The notes under the pieces: generated by a model
Databases searched by the model: none
Told to the model about the DNA's origin: nothing
What the model saw: the letters and a program-made list of their open reading frames with translations, nothing else
Assembly (NCBI GenBank): GCA_963824095.1
Contig: CAWGNS010000005.1
Span: forward strand, 124,001-188,000
Source of the DNA: JBBDWJ01 sp963824095
GTDB lineage: Bacteria; Acidobacteriota; Terriglobia; Bryobacterales; UBA6623
Length of the DNA stretch: 64,000 nucleotides
Direction: 5' to 3'
Translations under genes and position numbers: made by a program
In this document: piece by piece, positions 30,601-38,090 of the stretch
How the letters are laid out: the number at the start of each line of letters is the position of its first letter
Numbering within the stretch: the first letter of the stretch is position 1

Positions 30601-31219
30601 TCGAGGGGCTGGACTCGCCAAAATGCCCGCCGATGTAGATCGAGGCGTCGGCGCCGTCGAGCACCACTGCCTTCGAAAACGACGCGCTGCCGTTGATGTG
30701 GCTCTCGTAGTTGTTACCGCCGACGCCCGGCGTCAACTTGTAGGCGAAGTTTTCCGCATAGCGGCCGCCGGCAAAACCCAGCGGCAGGTCGTTGACGCGG
30801 CGGCTGCTCAAGACCGTGCCCACCTCGGGCGTGTCGGTCTGCAGCAGCGGCGTGTCGGCGTGAACCTCGATCGACTCGGTCACCACGCCAAGCTGCATCT
30901 GTACGTCGACGCGCGCCACCTGCGCCACGCTCAATCGCACCGCCTCGCGCACATGCTTCTTGAAACCCGCCCGCCGAAAGCTGAGCTGATAGATGCCGAC
31001 CGGCAGGTTCGGCACCACATATCGCCCGGCTTCGTTCGTGACCGACTCATAAAGTGCATTCGTCGCGGTGTTCGCAACGTGGACCTCGACTCCGGCCAAC
31101 GGTGCGCCGGACGGGTCGCTGACCATGCCGGTAAATGTTGCCCGATCCTGTTGCGCCAAAGCTAGGGCAGCCATGGCCGCAACGGAAACGACCCAACGAA
31201 GAATCGTTCTGATTTCCAA
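27635..31219 (-). CDS. Large TonB-dependent (Oar-like) outer-membrane receptor
   Basis: 1194 residues from TTG 31219. Signal peptide (ILRWVVSVAAMAALALAQ), a carboxypeptidase-regulatory-like beta-sandwich (about 25-110, FTGMVSDPSGAPLAGVEVHV), a plug domain (about 120-240), then a long beta-barrel ending in FGVRADW, the aromatic C-terminus needed for outer-membrane insertion. Such Oar-like receptors are expanded in Acidobacteriota and take up large substrates with TonB energy. It is first in the operon with a GH16-like lipoprotein and a propeller kinase/regulator pair, so a polysaccharide or its fragments is the likely cargo (inference). No partner SusD-like gene is present. Confidence 0.92.
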   Translation of the reverse strand: MEIRTILRWVVSVAAMAALALAQQDRATFTGMVSDPSGAPLAGVEVHVANTATNALYESVTNEAGRYVVPNLPVGIYQLSFRRAGFKKHVREAVRLSVAQVARVDVQMQLGVVTESIEVHADTPLLQTDTPEVGTVLSSRRVNDLPLGFAGGRYAENFAYKLTPGVGGNNYESHINGSASFSKAVVLDGADASIYIGGHFGESSPSMEAIEEFKVQTSGMSAEFGRTGGGVFNFVLKSGTNRLHGSALGLIHNEWMDANSFVNNFYGRPRQRDRRNDWGGSLGGPVLLPGLYNGKNRTFFYVAYERYVESYAGGGSPTVSVPLDEFWSGDLSRLLSSEVIGQDALGRNVLRGAIYDPASTAIMDGRMVRDPYANNVIPQSQISGPAQKLGAIFRGHYSPAVQSPGGQAALVNNAFFPVSNQAGFTQNQFSVKLDHYLAADHKINGSFVYVDRPRVLLDQGGVWDFNDPSGGPLSRARLQWVRSWYGRIGYDWTISPTMLNHLQLGFNRQRNPSLSAHLDENGVAALGLQGLAKDFNYPEINFGSNNYLVNYPKLGFQTNDFGAGQNFQIIDTVSWIHNRHSLRAGVDGRRSYLRWRTDNGPAAINFSQAQTGLQGFTDTGNGFASMLLGQVADANVPTPTPTGSRFLNLALFVQDDIRATSRLTLNVGLRWDYQPLPVEQYNRLGNWNTALVDPLWGFAGAMEFASDERRTFAPNHRRDFSPRIGFAYQLTPKTALRGGYGIFYLARNGNGWSGVPWGQTAGFGQENRISSSIDYDSPWNWSNAYPGVVRDLPQNASLANGSPGVWGIVSYDPNSGKNGYTQQWNFNLQRELGYQIVLDVGYVGSKSTAIQANELRRLDQLDPKYLALGDALGAGVTSQAEIPAAVAAAGGRYPFGDAGIWVPAYQTLLPYPQMMAWNEIKSAFSPLGFSTYHALQIQLNKRFSGGLNFLSNYTFSKSIDNVQSAFGDTWGMNSGRPADYYNQSLNKSISDADRTHTFKIAVQYDLPFGKGRRFGSNAAGVLDLVLGGWTVQYIGNYNSGSPLGISGSGTPNSNFATNPGFAINPDGEALTAGWDSADIDMSRINQPGEANRYVNTSLFVNPTSIGRYQRGNTSYRLSQLRGPWELSDDMAVQKNFQPVESLRVQVRAEFLNAFNRTLWGNIQTNTANPLFGQVVGASDWFAPRKIQFGVRADW

Positions 31220-31975
31220 CGCTCTGCCTCGAGATTTTCAGCGCCGCCGTACAGCCAGCGAGGCGGATTGCAAGTCCGATCACAAATGGCCCGGCGTGGA
31301 ACGGCAAACACCGCCGTCAGTTCGCGAGCAGTCTGCCTCGACCTGCTGCCAGCGACGGCGGTAAACCTGTCAGCAAGTATACGGCTACCAAAGTCCATCC
31401 CGAGCGGCGAAAAGCTCCGCTCTGGGCAAAATACCCCGATAGGGTTACGGTTCGGTCCCCTGATGGAGGGCATCGCGTGCGCGAGCACGCGGTCAACGCC
31501 GGCACAGGCAGTCTCCGCTGTACTTCTAGCGAGGGTCGCAGCCCCGCCTGCGACGACTCCTGCCCGACCCTCTCTCGCTCCGGCCGCCATACGCCCCCTC
31601 CGGGTGGCGTACCGGCAAGGCAGCCGATACCACGATAGAGGTACCAAGGACGGCACCCACAGTGGTAGGCAAGGATTACTGAATCTCGGGATGATTCCAA
31701 AGGCGCAATCCCGCATAGTGTGGAGAAACAGATTTAAGCGAGTTGCAGCGCCCGGAAGGGCGGCAAAATTACAGCCGTGCAACACAAATGCAACATATTC
31801 AGGATGAAAAACAGGCGGTCGATTGTTTTCCCATCAGAGGGTGAGTTCGTCGTAGACCCAAGCGACAACGGCGTTCGTATCCCAGGGGACGCAAGGCGCG
31901 GGCCGGCAACCCACAGGGACGGGAGAACCCCGTAGACGGCAAGACGGCCGTGAGGACAGAGGCGAGGAGAGCAAA
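31220..31975. other. Divergent intergenic region between receptor and ECF sigma genes
   Basis: 756 bp holding the promoters of both divergent units. Overlapping frames of up to 207 codons match nothing I know. AT-richer patches lie near 31370-31440 and 31720-31810. The 100 bases before the sigma gene can fold into hairpins (listed separately). Confidence 0.45.
31919..31951 (+). promoter_or_regulatory. Two adjacent hairpins in the 5' leader of the sigma factor gene
   Basis: ACGGG...CCCGT (31919-31933) and ACGGC...GCCGT (31936-31951), each a 5-bp stem with a 5-6-nt loop, lying 13 bases before the ribosome site AGGAGA (31965-31970). Upstream the leader also reads GGGGACGCAAGGC (31886-31898). 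Function is not known; a structured leader controlling translation is possible. Confidence 0.35.
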
Positions 31976-32686
31976 ATGGCGAGTTTGTACAGGACCGAAT
32001 CGACAGCCGGAGGCCAGCCGGCCAACAACGCGGTGGCGCGCGAGCGTTTGCAGCGCGTCAGCGACAAGACCCTGGTCGCCGCGGCCAAGGGCGGCCAAAC
32101 CGCGGCTTTTGAAATTCTGTGCGAGCGGTGTACTCCACGAATCCACCGAACCGCCTATCGCATCACCCGCAATCGCGAAGACGCCGAAGATGCGATCCAG
32201 GACTGCCTGCTCAGTGCGTTCGTGCACCTCAAGGACTTTGACGGCCGCTCGTCCTTCTCGACCTGGGTGACACGCATCGCCGTCAACTCGTCGCTGCGCA
32301 TTCTGCGCAAGAAGCGGCCCTCTCTCGAGTTGCCCATTGACGACGGCGCCAACGCCGCGGCAAACGGCCGGAACTGGCGGCTCGTCGACCACGCTCCGGA
32401 TCCGGAAACGCACTACGCCCGCTACGAGCGAACCCAGGTTCTGAAAAATGCCATCCGCGCCCTTCGCCCGAGCCTGCGTCAGGCGATCGAAATCCAGCAG
32501 ACGCGCGAACCCTCGATGAAGGAGGCGGCCGAGTTGTTGGGCATTTCCGAGGGAGCGACACGCTCCAGGCTGTTTCAGGCCCGCGCCGCGTTGCGCCACA
32601 AGCTGCGTAGCCAGGCGCCGCCGCGCGCCGTACGCGCAGGCTTGAATACCGCACGGCTTTCGCCGGAGATGCTCGCCTCGCAGTGA
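31976..32686 (+). CDS. ECF-type RNA polymerase sigma factor
   Basis: 236 residues from ATG 31976 with AGGAGA five bases upstream. Region 2 at about 45-110 (AFEILCERCTPRIHRTAYRI, DAIQDCLLSAFVHLKDFDG, SSFSTWVTRIAVNSSL) binds core polymerase and the -10; region 4 at about 150-205 (LRPSLRQAIEIQQTREPSM, EAAELLGISEGATRSRLFQA) binds the -35. A 25-residue tail rich in Arg/Ala follows. No anti-sigma gene is adjacent: the next gene is convergent and unrelated. Control may be by the tail, a distant anti-sigma, or the structured leader. Confidence 0.93.
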   Translation: MASLYRTESTAGGQPANNAVARERLQRVSDKTLVAAAKGGQTAAFEILCERCTPRIHRTAYRITRNREDAEDAIQDCLLSAFVHLKDFDGRSSFSTWVTRIAVNSSLRILRKKRPSLELPIDDGANAAANGRNWRLVDHAPDPETHYARYERTQVLKNAIRALRPSLRQAIEIQQTREPSMKEAAELLGISEGATRSRLFQARAALRHKLRSQAPPRAVRAGLNTARLSPEMLASQ

Positions 32687-32952
32687 ACGGTTGCCGGGAG
32701 AAGTCCACGGCGTTGTGAGCCATGCTTGTCGGCGGCCCCGGGGGCGTCACTGCGCCATCCGCAAGGTTGCGACCAATCGCAACAACCAGGCTGGCTGCTA
32801 CCTCGCGGTGCCGGCACGAGCCTAATCTGAGCGACTCGCCGAACCCGCGTCTCGCCGCAAACGAGACCGGCGACTCCCGCAGGGCGAAAGCACTCACCCT
32901 GGGGCTGTCGCTTCCGCTTTCTGCCTCGAAGAGCTAGGTCCGTCTCCCCAGG

Positions 32953-33216
32953 TCAAGAAAAGTCCAGATCCACTTCATCCACAAAGCACCAGCCCCAGTC
33001 TTCGCCCGGCTCGAGCGACCGCATGATCGGGTGCTTGGACCGGTGAAAGTGCTTCGTCGCGTGCTTGCCGATCGACGAATCGCAGCAGCCGACATGCCCA
33101 CAAGTCATGCAAAGCCGCAAATGGACCCAGGTCTGGCCTATCTTCAGGCATTCTTCGCAGCCCGGCGTGTTCGGTTGAACATCGTGGATCTGATCCGCGT
33201 GCGTGCACTCGTCCAT
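32953..33216 (-). CDS. UBP-type zinc finger protein
   Basis: 87 residues from ATG 33216, with AAGGAG upstream. The Cys/His pattern of a UBP zinc finger is complete: ECTH near the start, CEEC, WVHLRLCMTCGHVGCCDSS, then HATKHFHRSKHP and a C-terminal WGWCFVDE. In eukaryotes this fold binds the free C-terminus of ubiquitin; bacterial copies are small stand-alone proteins often found beside thioredoxin-reductase-like or signalling genes, role unknown. It ends a three-gene operon, 13 bp after the kinase stop, which suggests it serves the same redox/signal module. Confidence 0.88.
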   Translation of the reverse strand: MDECTHADQIHDVQPNTPGCEECLKIGQTWVHLRLCMTCGHVGCCDSSIGKHATKHFHRSKHPIMRSLEPGEDWGWCFVDEVDLDFS

Positions 33217-33229
33217 GGCTTGCGCTCCT

Positions 33230-34666
33230 TTATTTGGGCTGCTCGAGCGGCAGCCGCACCTGGAAATTCGTATGGCCCGGCCGGGAGTCGAACGACACGT
33301 CGCCGTGATGGCCGCGCACGATGCGATAGACCGTATCGAGCCCGATGCCGGTGCCTTGGCCCACGCCCTTGGTCGTGAAGAACGGATCAAAGATGCGCGG
33401 TTGCACCGCGCCGGGAATTCCCGGGCCGTCGTCGATGATTTCGACCAGAACGAAACCCGGCTCGCGCGAAGTACGCACCGTCAGCAGGCCCTTGCCGCCC
33501 ATCGCATCGATGGCATTGTCGATCAGGTTCGTCCAGACCTGGTTCAGTTCGCTGCCGTGGGCAGAAATATGCGGCAGGGCGGAGTCGTATTCGCGCTTCA
33601 CCTCGACGCCATGCTTGAGCCGGAAACGGAGCATGGTGAGCGTATTCTCGATCCCGCGGTGGACGTCGACCTCCTGCTCGGGCGCCTGGTCCATGTAGGA
33701 GTATTCCTTGATCGCGCGCACGAGCTCGGAAATGCGCCCGGTGCTGGCCTCGATTTCCCGCGTCAGCCGCGCGGCGTCGACCACTCCCACCACCCGCGCC
33801 AGAACCAACTCCAGTACCTTGCCGCGGAACTTCTCGCCGAGCTGCTCGAGCTTGTCGCAATCGACGCGCGCCTCTACCAGGCCCGAGGCCAACCGCGACG
33901 CGCCCGGCACGTCGTGCTGGTCGAGCCATGCGGCCAGTTCGTCTTCGAGGTCGCTCTGCTCCAGCGCATCGAGCGGCGCAACCGTCGCCGATAACGAGAT
34001 CAAGCCCTCCTCGAGAGCGGCCAGCGCCACACGGTGCTCCGCAGAGAGCGCCTCGGCGTCGAGCGCGTTGTTGATGCGGCGCAACTCGCACATAGCATCG
34101 CGCAGGCCTTCGGCGGAGCGCCGTGCCGCCGCCGCGGGGTTGTTCAACTCATGGGCCAGGCCCGCCGACAACCTGCCGAGCGCCGCCAGCTTTTCGCTCT
34201 GCTGCTCTCTGCGGCTGACCTCGCGGATGCGATCCGCCATCAGCCCCACCAGGCGCGGCAACAACTCCGGGACGCGCTCGCTGATCGCCGGGAACAAATC
34301 TTTGGGAAAACGCAGGACACGGCTCGACGCCGTCGCGCGCATCGTTAGCGGAAACAGGGTCATCCGCGAGAACGGCAGAACGCCCGTCACCTCGCCCGCG
34401 TGCACCAGAAACGACGGGGCGTCGCCGCCGGCGTTCTCGCGGCGACCGCGAATCTCGCCCGCCAGCACCACAAACAGCGCATCCGCCGGCTCGCCCTCCT
34501 GGAACATGACCTGCCCGGAGGCAAGCCGGCGCTCCTCGCCACTCGCGACGAACCACTCCAACTGTTCGTCGCGAAGATCCGAAAAGGTCCCGATCCGGCG
34601 CAGCGCCGCCACAACGGGTTCGACGTCGACAGCCGGTGGATTTTGCGGCGCTTCCATGCCGCCCAT
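33230..34666 (-). CDS. Sensor kinase with N-terminal cyclic-nucleotide-binding-like domain
   Basis: 478 residues from ATG 34666, which overlaps the stop of the upstream reductase gene by one base (TGATG). Residues about 15-150 are a cNMP-binding-like/Crp fold (EEQR-type start LRDEQLEWFVASGEERRLAS, GEPADALFVVLAGEIRGR). The H box is GRLSAGLAHELNNPAAAARR (His near 175), then a long four-helix spacer (about 200-320) and a HATPase (LNQVWTNLIDNAIDAMG, DDGPGIPGAVQ, GTGIGLDTVYRIV). It has no membrane helix, so it is cytoplasmic. The receiver of the fused reductase upstream is the obvious phosphate acceptor (inference). The exact ligand of the cNMP-like fold is unknown. Confidence 0.9.
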   Translation of the reverse strand: MGGMEAPQNPPAVDVEPVVAALRRIGTFSDLRDEQLEWFVASGEERRLASGQVMFQEGEPADALFVVLAGEIRGRRENAGGDAPSFLVHAGEVTGVLPFSRMTLFPLTMRATASSRVLRFPKDLFPAISERVPELLPRLVGLMADRIREVSRREQQSEKLAALGRLSAGLAHELNNPAAAARRSAEGLRDAMCELRRINNALDAEALSAEHRVALAALEEGLISLSATVAPLDALEQSDLEDELAAWLDQHDVPGASRLASGLVEARVDCDKLEQLGEKFRGKVLELVLARVVGVVDAARLTREIEASTGRISELVRAIKEYSYMDQAPEQEVDVHRGIENTLTMLRFRLKHGVEVKREYDSALPHISAHGSELNQVWTNLIDNAIDAMGGKGLLTVRTSREPGFVLVEIIDDGPGIPGAVQPRIFDPFFTTKGVGQGTGIGLDTVYRIVRGHHGDVSFDSRPGHTNFQVRLPLEQPK

Positions 34667-36339
34667 CAAGACACCTTGCTCAAGTACTGATGCACAAACT
34701 GAATCGCCACCGATCCCTCGCCCACGCCCGAGGCGACGCGCTTGATTGAGCCATAGCGAACGTCGCCGACGGCGAATACGCCTGGAATGTTGGTTTCGAG
34801 CAGACTCGGGTCCCGCTCGAGCGTCCAACCCTTGGGTCGCTTGCCCGCCCGCATCAAATCGGCGCCGGTGAGGATGAACCCTCGCGGATCCCGCTCGACC
34901 ATGCCGTCGAGCCAGGCCGTGCGCGGCTCGGCGCCGATGAACACGAACAGCGCATTGGTCGGCACCCGGTGCGTCTCGCCCGTTTGCACGCACAGGATCG
35001 AAATCGCCTCCAGGCGATCGTCGCCGTGCACCTCGACGAGTTGCGTGCAGTATTCCACTTCGATGTTGGCCGTGCTCTGAATCTGATCCACCAGGTATTG
35101 CGACATCGTGGCGGCCAGCGAGTCGCGTCGGACCAGCATCACCACGCGCCGGGCGTAGCTTGCGAAAAACATCGCCGCCTGCCCGGCGGAGTTCGCGCCG
35201 CCGACGATATAAACGTCCTCGCCGCGGCAGGCCATCGCCTCGGTCGCCGCGCCGCCGTAGTAGACGCCGGCCCCTTGCAGGCGGCCGATCCCGGGCACGT
35301 CGAGCTTGCGCCATTGAACGCCCGTGGCCAGCAGCAGCGCGTGGCAGGATACCTCGGTTCCGTCGCTCAATAGCAGATAGCGGTAGGGCCCATCGACACG
35401 CAGCCGCTTCACCTCCTGCGGCGCGACGATCTCGACGCCAAAACGCCGCGCCTGCGCCACCGCCCGCCGCGTGAGGTCGGCGCCGGTAAGCCCCGAGGGA
35501 AAGCCCAGGTAGTTCTCGATGCGCGAGCTGAGCCCCGCCTGCCCGCCGGGCGCTTCGCGCTCCACCATGATGGTCTTGAGGCCTTCGGAAGCCCCGTAGA
35601 CCGCCGCCGCCAAACCGGCCGGCCCGCCACCGATGATCGCCAGATCGTAGAACTCCAGCCCGGCGCGTGTACGCAGTCCCAGCCGCTCGGCGAGTTCTTG
35701 CGTGGCAGGGTCGGAAACGCAACTGCCATCGGCCAGCATCACCAGCGGCAGCTTGCGGTCCCCCGGCGCGAGGCTCGCCAACAAGCGCGCCACTTCCTCG
35801 TCGCGACCGGCCGCATCGGCGTCCAGCCACTGGTAAGGCACCTGATGCCGCGCCAGAAATTCGCGCAGCTCATACGACTTCGACGACCAACGCGTGCCCA
35901 GCACCCGCAGTCCTTCGAAAGGCGGATGAAACCCGGCGTACCAGTCGTCGAGCAGATCGTCGAGAACGGGAAACAGTTGCTGCTCGGGAGGATCCCAAGG
36001 TTTCAGCAAGTAGTGGTGGAGTTGCACCTCGTTGATCGCCTGAATCGCGGCCTCGGTGTCGGCGTAGGCGGTCAGCAAGGTTCGTTTTGCCTTGGGATAG
36101 AGCTTGGCGGCTTCCCGCAGCGTCTCGACGCCGTTCATCTGCGGCATGCGGTGATCCACCAGCAGCAGCGCCACGGCGTCGTTGCGCTGCTGCAGCCGCC
36201 GCAGCAGATCGAGCGTAGCCATGCCCGACTCCGCCCGTAGCACGCGATAGCGCGAGTCGTAGCGCCGTTTCAGGTCGCGCTCAACCGCCCGCAGCACCTC
36301 CGGATCGTCGTCGACCGTGACTATGACCGGCTTTCGCAT
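34666..36339 (-). CDS. Response regulator fused to a thioredoxin-reductase-like flavoenzyme
   Basis: 557 residues from ATG 36339. Receiver 1-125 (VIVTVDDDPEVLRAVE, Asp in LLLVDHRMPQMNGVE, LLTAYADTEAAI, KPWDPPEQ). A glutaredoxin-like piece follows at about 138-225 (LRVLGTRWSSKSYELREFLA, VPYQWLDAD), in which the usual CPxC site reads SSKS. Then a TrxB-like flavoprotein at about 230-557: FAD motif LAIIGGGPAGLAAAVYG, NAD(P)H motif VYIVGGANSAGQAAM, and the C-terminal FAD contact IPGVFAVGDVRYGS. The TrxB CxxC is absent (GVYYGGAATEA there). It should bind FAD and NAD(P)H but cannot do the normal dithiol exchange. Control by phosphorylation is implied by the receiver and by the kinase gene next to it. 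Confidence 0.9.
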   Translation of the reverse strand: MRKPVIVTVDDDPEVLRAVERDLKRRYDSRYRVLRAESGMATLDLLRRLQQRNDAVALLLVDHRMPQMNGVETLREAAKLYPKAKRTLLTAYADTEAAIQAINEVQLHHYLLKPWDPPEQQLFPVLDDLLDDWYAGFHPPFEGLRVLGTRWSSKSYELREFLARHQVPYQWLDADAAGRDEEVARLLASLAPGDRKLPLVMLADGSCVSDPATQELAERLGLRTRAGLEFYDLAIIGGGPAGLAAAVYGASEGLKTIMVEREAPGGQAGLSSRIENYLGFPSGLTGADLTRRAVAQARRFGVEIVAPQEVKRLRVDGPYRYLLLSDGTEVSCHALLLATGVQWRKLDVPGIGRLQGAGVYYGGAATEAMACRGEDVYIVGGANSAGQAAMFFASYARRVVMLVRRDSLAATMSQYLVDQIQSTANIEVEYCTQLVEVHGDDRLEAISILCVQTGETHRVPTNALFVFIGAEPRTAWLDGMVERDPRGFILTGADLMRAGKRPKGWTLERDPSLLETNIPGVFAVGDVRYGSIKRVASGVGEGSVAIQFVHQYLSKVS

Positions 36340-36647
36340 AGCGACTCAACTCTAGCAGCCGAAGCGCCCTTCCGCGCTTACCAGCCGCCGCCTACCACGC
36401 CCAAAACGAGTGAAAACGCACGGCAGGAAATCGAAAAGCGCCCGGCGCGCGTTCAGGCCTGGGAATGCCCCACTCGCTTTTCGAAATGCCGCGGTCGGAT
36501 CTCACCAATACCGCGCTCGAGCGTCTCGGGAATGCCGCGTTTCGAGCACCCAAAATTCATGTTAGCGGCTTAAGGCAGGCCAGCGAATCCCCAAGGTGCG
36601 GAATCTCTTGCTACCACCATCGGGGTATCCGCAAAAGACGTATTCCT

Positions 36648-36891
36648 GAGCCCCGACGGGGCGAGTCCAACGTTGGACAGCCCACGGCTTCAGCCGTAGG
36701 AACATGCCCTAGTAGCGAGCGTGCCCTGGAAGGGGCGTGTCTTTGCCGCCCCTGCGGCCAAGCCCGCATGGTTCCCAATCTGCCGCTTCGAATGGGATGC
36801 GAACCGCCTCGTCCAGGGCGGAACTCCACATGGAATCCCCACCCACGGCTGAAGCCGTGGGCTAATAAACGGTTTCGCCCCTCCGGGGCTC
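36648..36891. repeat. Cluster of short GC-rich palindromes
   Basis: GAGCCCCGACGGGGCGAG at 36648-36665; CCCACGGCTTCAGCCGTAGG at 36681-36700; CCCACGGCTGAAGCCGTGGG at 36842-36861 (nearly the same palindrome again); CGCCCCTCCGGGGCT at 36877-36891. These can each fold to a hairpin. Units of this look are spread widely through intergenic DNA of soil bacteria. Confidence 0.7.
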
Positions 36892-37027
36892 TGGGCGCCC
36901 GTCTCGCCGCGCTTGGCGTTTTGGTCTGGCTAGAGTTTCGGTCGGGCTAGCGTCTCGGCCAGCCGTTCCTGCGGCGCTTCGGCGATCCTCCGCGCTTGGC
37001 GTGTTGACGCGTTGCGCACGCTTCGTA

Positions 37028-37057
37028 CTGCTTCGCCCCGCCGGCTTACGCCTGCGG
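37028..37057 (+). repeat. Interspersed intergenic repeat, copy A
   Basis: Contains CCCCGCCGGCTTACGCCTGC. Related copies lie at 52340-52372 (reverse), 52457-52492 and 61207-61244; all are outside genes. Confidence 0.6.
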
Positions 37058-37135
37058 GAAAAGGGCATTCAGGGGCTTCTTTTGCGATGTTGCCGGCTTC
37101 GGTTGGGACGGACTGCGGCGCATCGCTCCGCACTC

Positions 37136-37606
37136 CTATCTCGGCAGGCCTCCGGTGGCCGCCAGGACCCAGCGCATGCAGCGGTGGCCCCAATCGACCG
37201 GCTGGCAGTACATCATGGGGCAGCCGCCGGCGATGACCGTCATTTGGTGATCGCGGCAAAACTCGACAGCCTGCCTCGAAACGCTTCCGCCGCCAAACGA
37301 GCGGTGCAGCCAGATGCGCGGCACTCCGGCCTCGGCGCACTCGCGGACCAGCTCATCCGAGGTCTCCGGCGTGGTGGCGACAACCACCCCGTCGACGCAT
37401 TGTGGCAGCGCCCTCACGCTTGGGTAACAGGGGCCGTTCTCCACCGTCGCGGTGTTTGGGTTGAGCGCGAAAACCTCGTACCCCGACTCGCGCAGCTTGC
37501 GGTAGATCACGTTGGCCGGGGCGCTATGCTCGCTGCGGGAAACCCCGGCGACCGCAATACTTTTCTGCGCCAGAAAATCCGCAGCCAGATCTTTGAAAGA
37601 TGGCAT
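37136..37606 (-). CDS. CoA-binding (Rossmann) domain protein, YccU-like
   Basis: 156 residues from ATG 37606, preceded by GGAGGA. A single CoA-binding domain: IAVAGVSRSEHSAPANVIYR (nucleotide-binding turn), GYEVFALNPNTATVENGPCY, VVVATTPETSDELVRECAEA, and RIWLHRSFGG. Proteins of this size resemble the N-terminal CoA-ligase domain of succinyl-CoA synthetase alpha; their role is not settled. The unusual tail has several Cys (GGCPMMYCQPVDWGHRCMR). It follows the CcmH-like gene by 46 bp and may be co-transcribed. Confidence 0.85.
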   Translation of the reverse strand: MPSFKDLAADFLAQKSIAVAGVSRSEHSAPANVIYRKLRESGYEVFALNPNTATVENGPCYPSVRALPQCVDGVVVATTPETSDELVRECAEAGVPRIWLHRSFGGGSVSRQAVEFCRDHQMTVIAGGCPMMYCQPVDWGHRCMRWVLAATGGLPR

Positions 37607-37652
37607 GGGATTCCTCCTTCGGTGAGACACCGCGACGACGGAAGCAATCGGT

Positions 37653-38090
37653 TTACCAATCCCACTCGGAATCGTCGACGCCGGCGACCGCGTCTCCCGC
37701 CGGCCGCGCGGGCCGGGCTTTGCGCCGTAGAAACCATGCCGCGGCCAACGCCGCCAGAAACAGCACTCCAATCGGGATGAGATAGAGCCACTGCGCGCGG
37801 CTGCCTTGGGGTTCGATCAGGATGCGGGTCCCGTAGCGCGCCACGAAATCGTCCCGAATCTCACGCTCTGACTTGCCGGCCAGGATCATCTCCGCAATCT
37901 CGTCGCGCACCTGGAGCGACTCCGCTGAACGATGGATGGCGACGGGTTCGCGCCAACAGCAGGGCGCGATCAGAGACTGGCACAGCTTCTGGTAGAGCGC
38001 CTTCTGCGACGCGTCGAGAGTGGTTGCGGGCGGCGCAGCAGCCGCCAGGCTGGCGAGCAGGATCAACGCGAGAGTACGAGCTAGGCGCAA
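37653..38090 (-). CDS. CcmH/CycL-like cytochrome c maturation protein
   Basis: 145 residues from TTG 38090, with AAAGGAG six bases upstream. Signal peptide (ARTLALILLASLAAA), then a CcmH-like three-helix domain: CQSLIAPCCWREPVAIHRSA, RDEIAEMILAGKSEREIRDD, FVARYGTRIL. One C-terminal membrane helix (WLYLIPIGVLFLAALAAAWF) and an RRK anchor follow. The usual LRCxxCQ motif of CcmH is replaced by LIAPCCW, so the two cysteines are adjacent. The normal job is reduction of apocytochrome c before heme attachment. No other ccm gene is nearby. Confidence 0.75.
   Translation of the reverse strand: MRLARTLALILLASLAAAAPPATTLDASQKALYQKLCQSLIAPCCWREPVAIHRSAESLQVRDEIAEMILAGKSEREIRDDFVARYGTRILIEPQGSRAQWLYLIPIGVLFLAALAAAWFLRRKARPARPAGDAVAGVDDSEWDW

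Larger units (their letters stand above)
36340..37135. other. Intergenic region with palindromic repeats, no supported gene
   Basis: 796 bp. A 161-codon open frame crosses it (36465-36950) but runs through the palindromes and looks like translated repeat. The region carries the palindrome cluster 36648-36891 and one copy of the interspersed repeat at 37028-37057. Confidence 0.6.

Noticed and set aside
31876..31900. c-di-GMP (GEMM-I) riboswitch call
   Set aside because: Only one short core-like string is present; the first hairpin with its GAAA loop and the pairing partner could not be found, so it is kept only as a weak remark.
36465..36950. 161-codon plus-strand frame before the CoA-binding gene
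   Set aside because: It translates through the palindrome cluster (GLRQ..., LKPWANKRFRPSGA), a pattern seen in spurious repeat-derived proteins.
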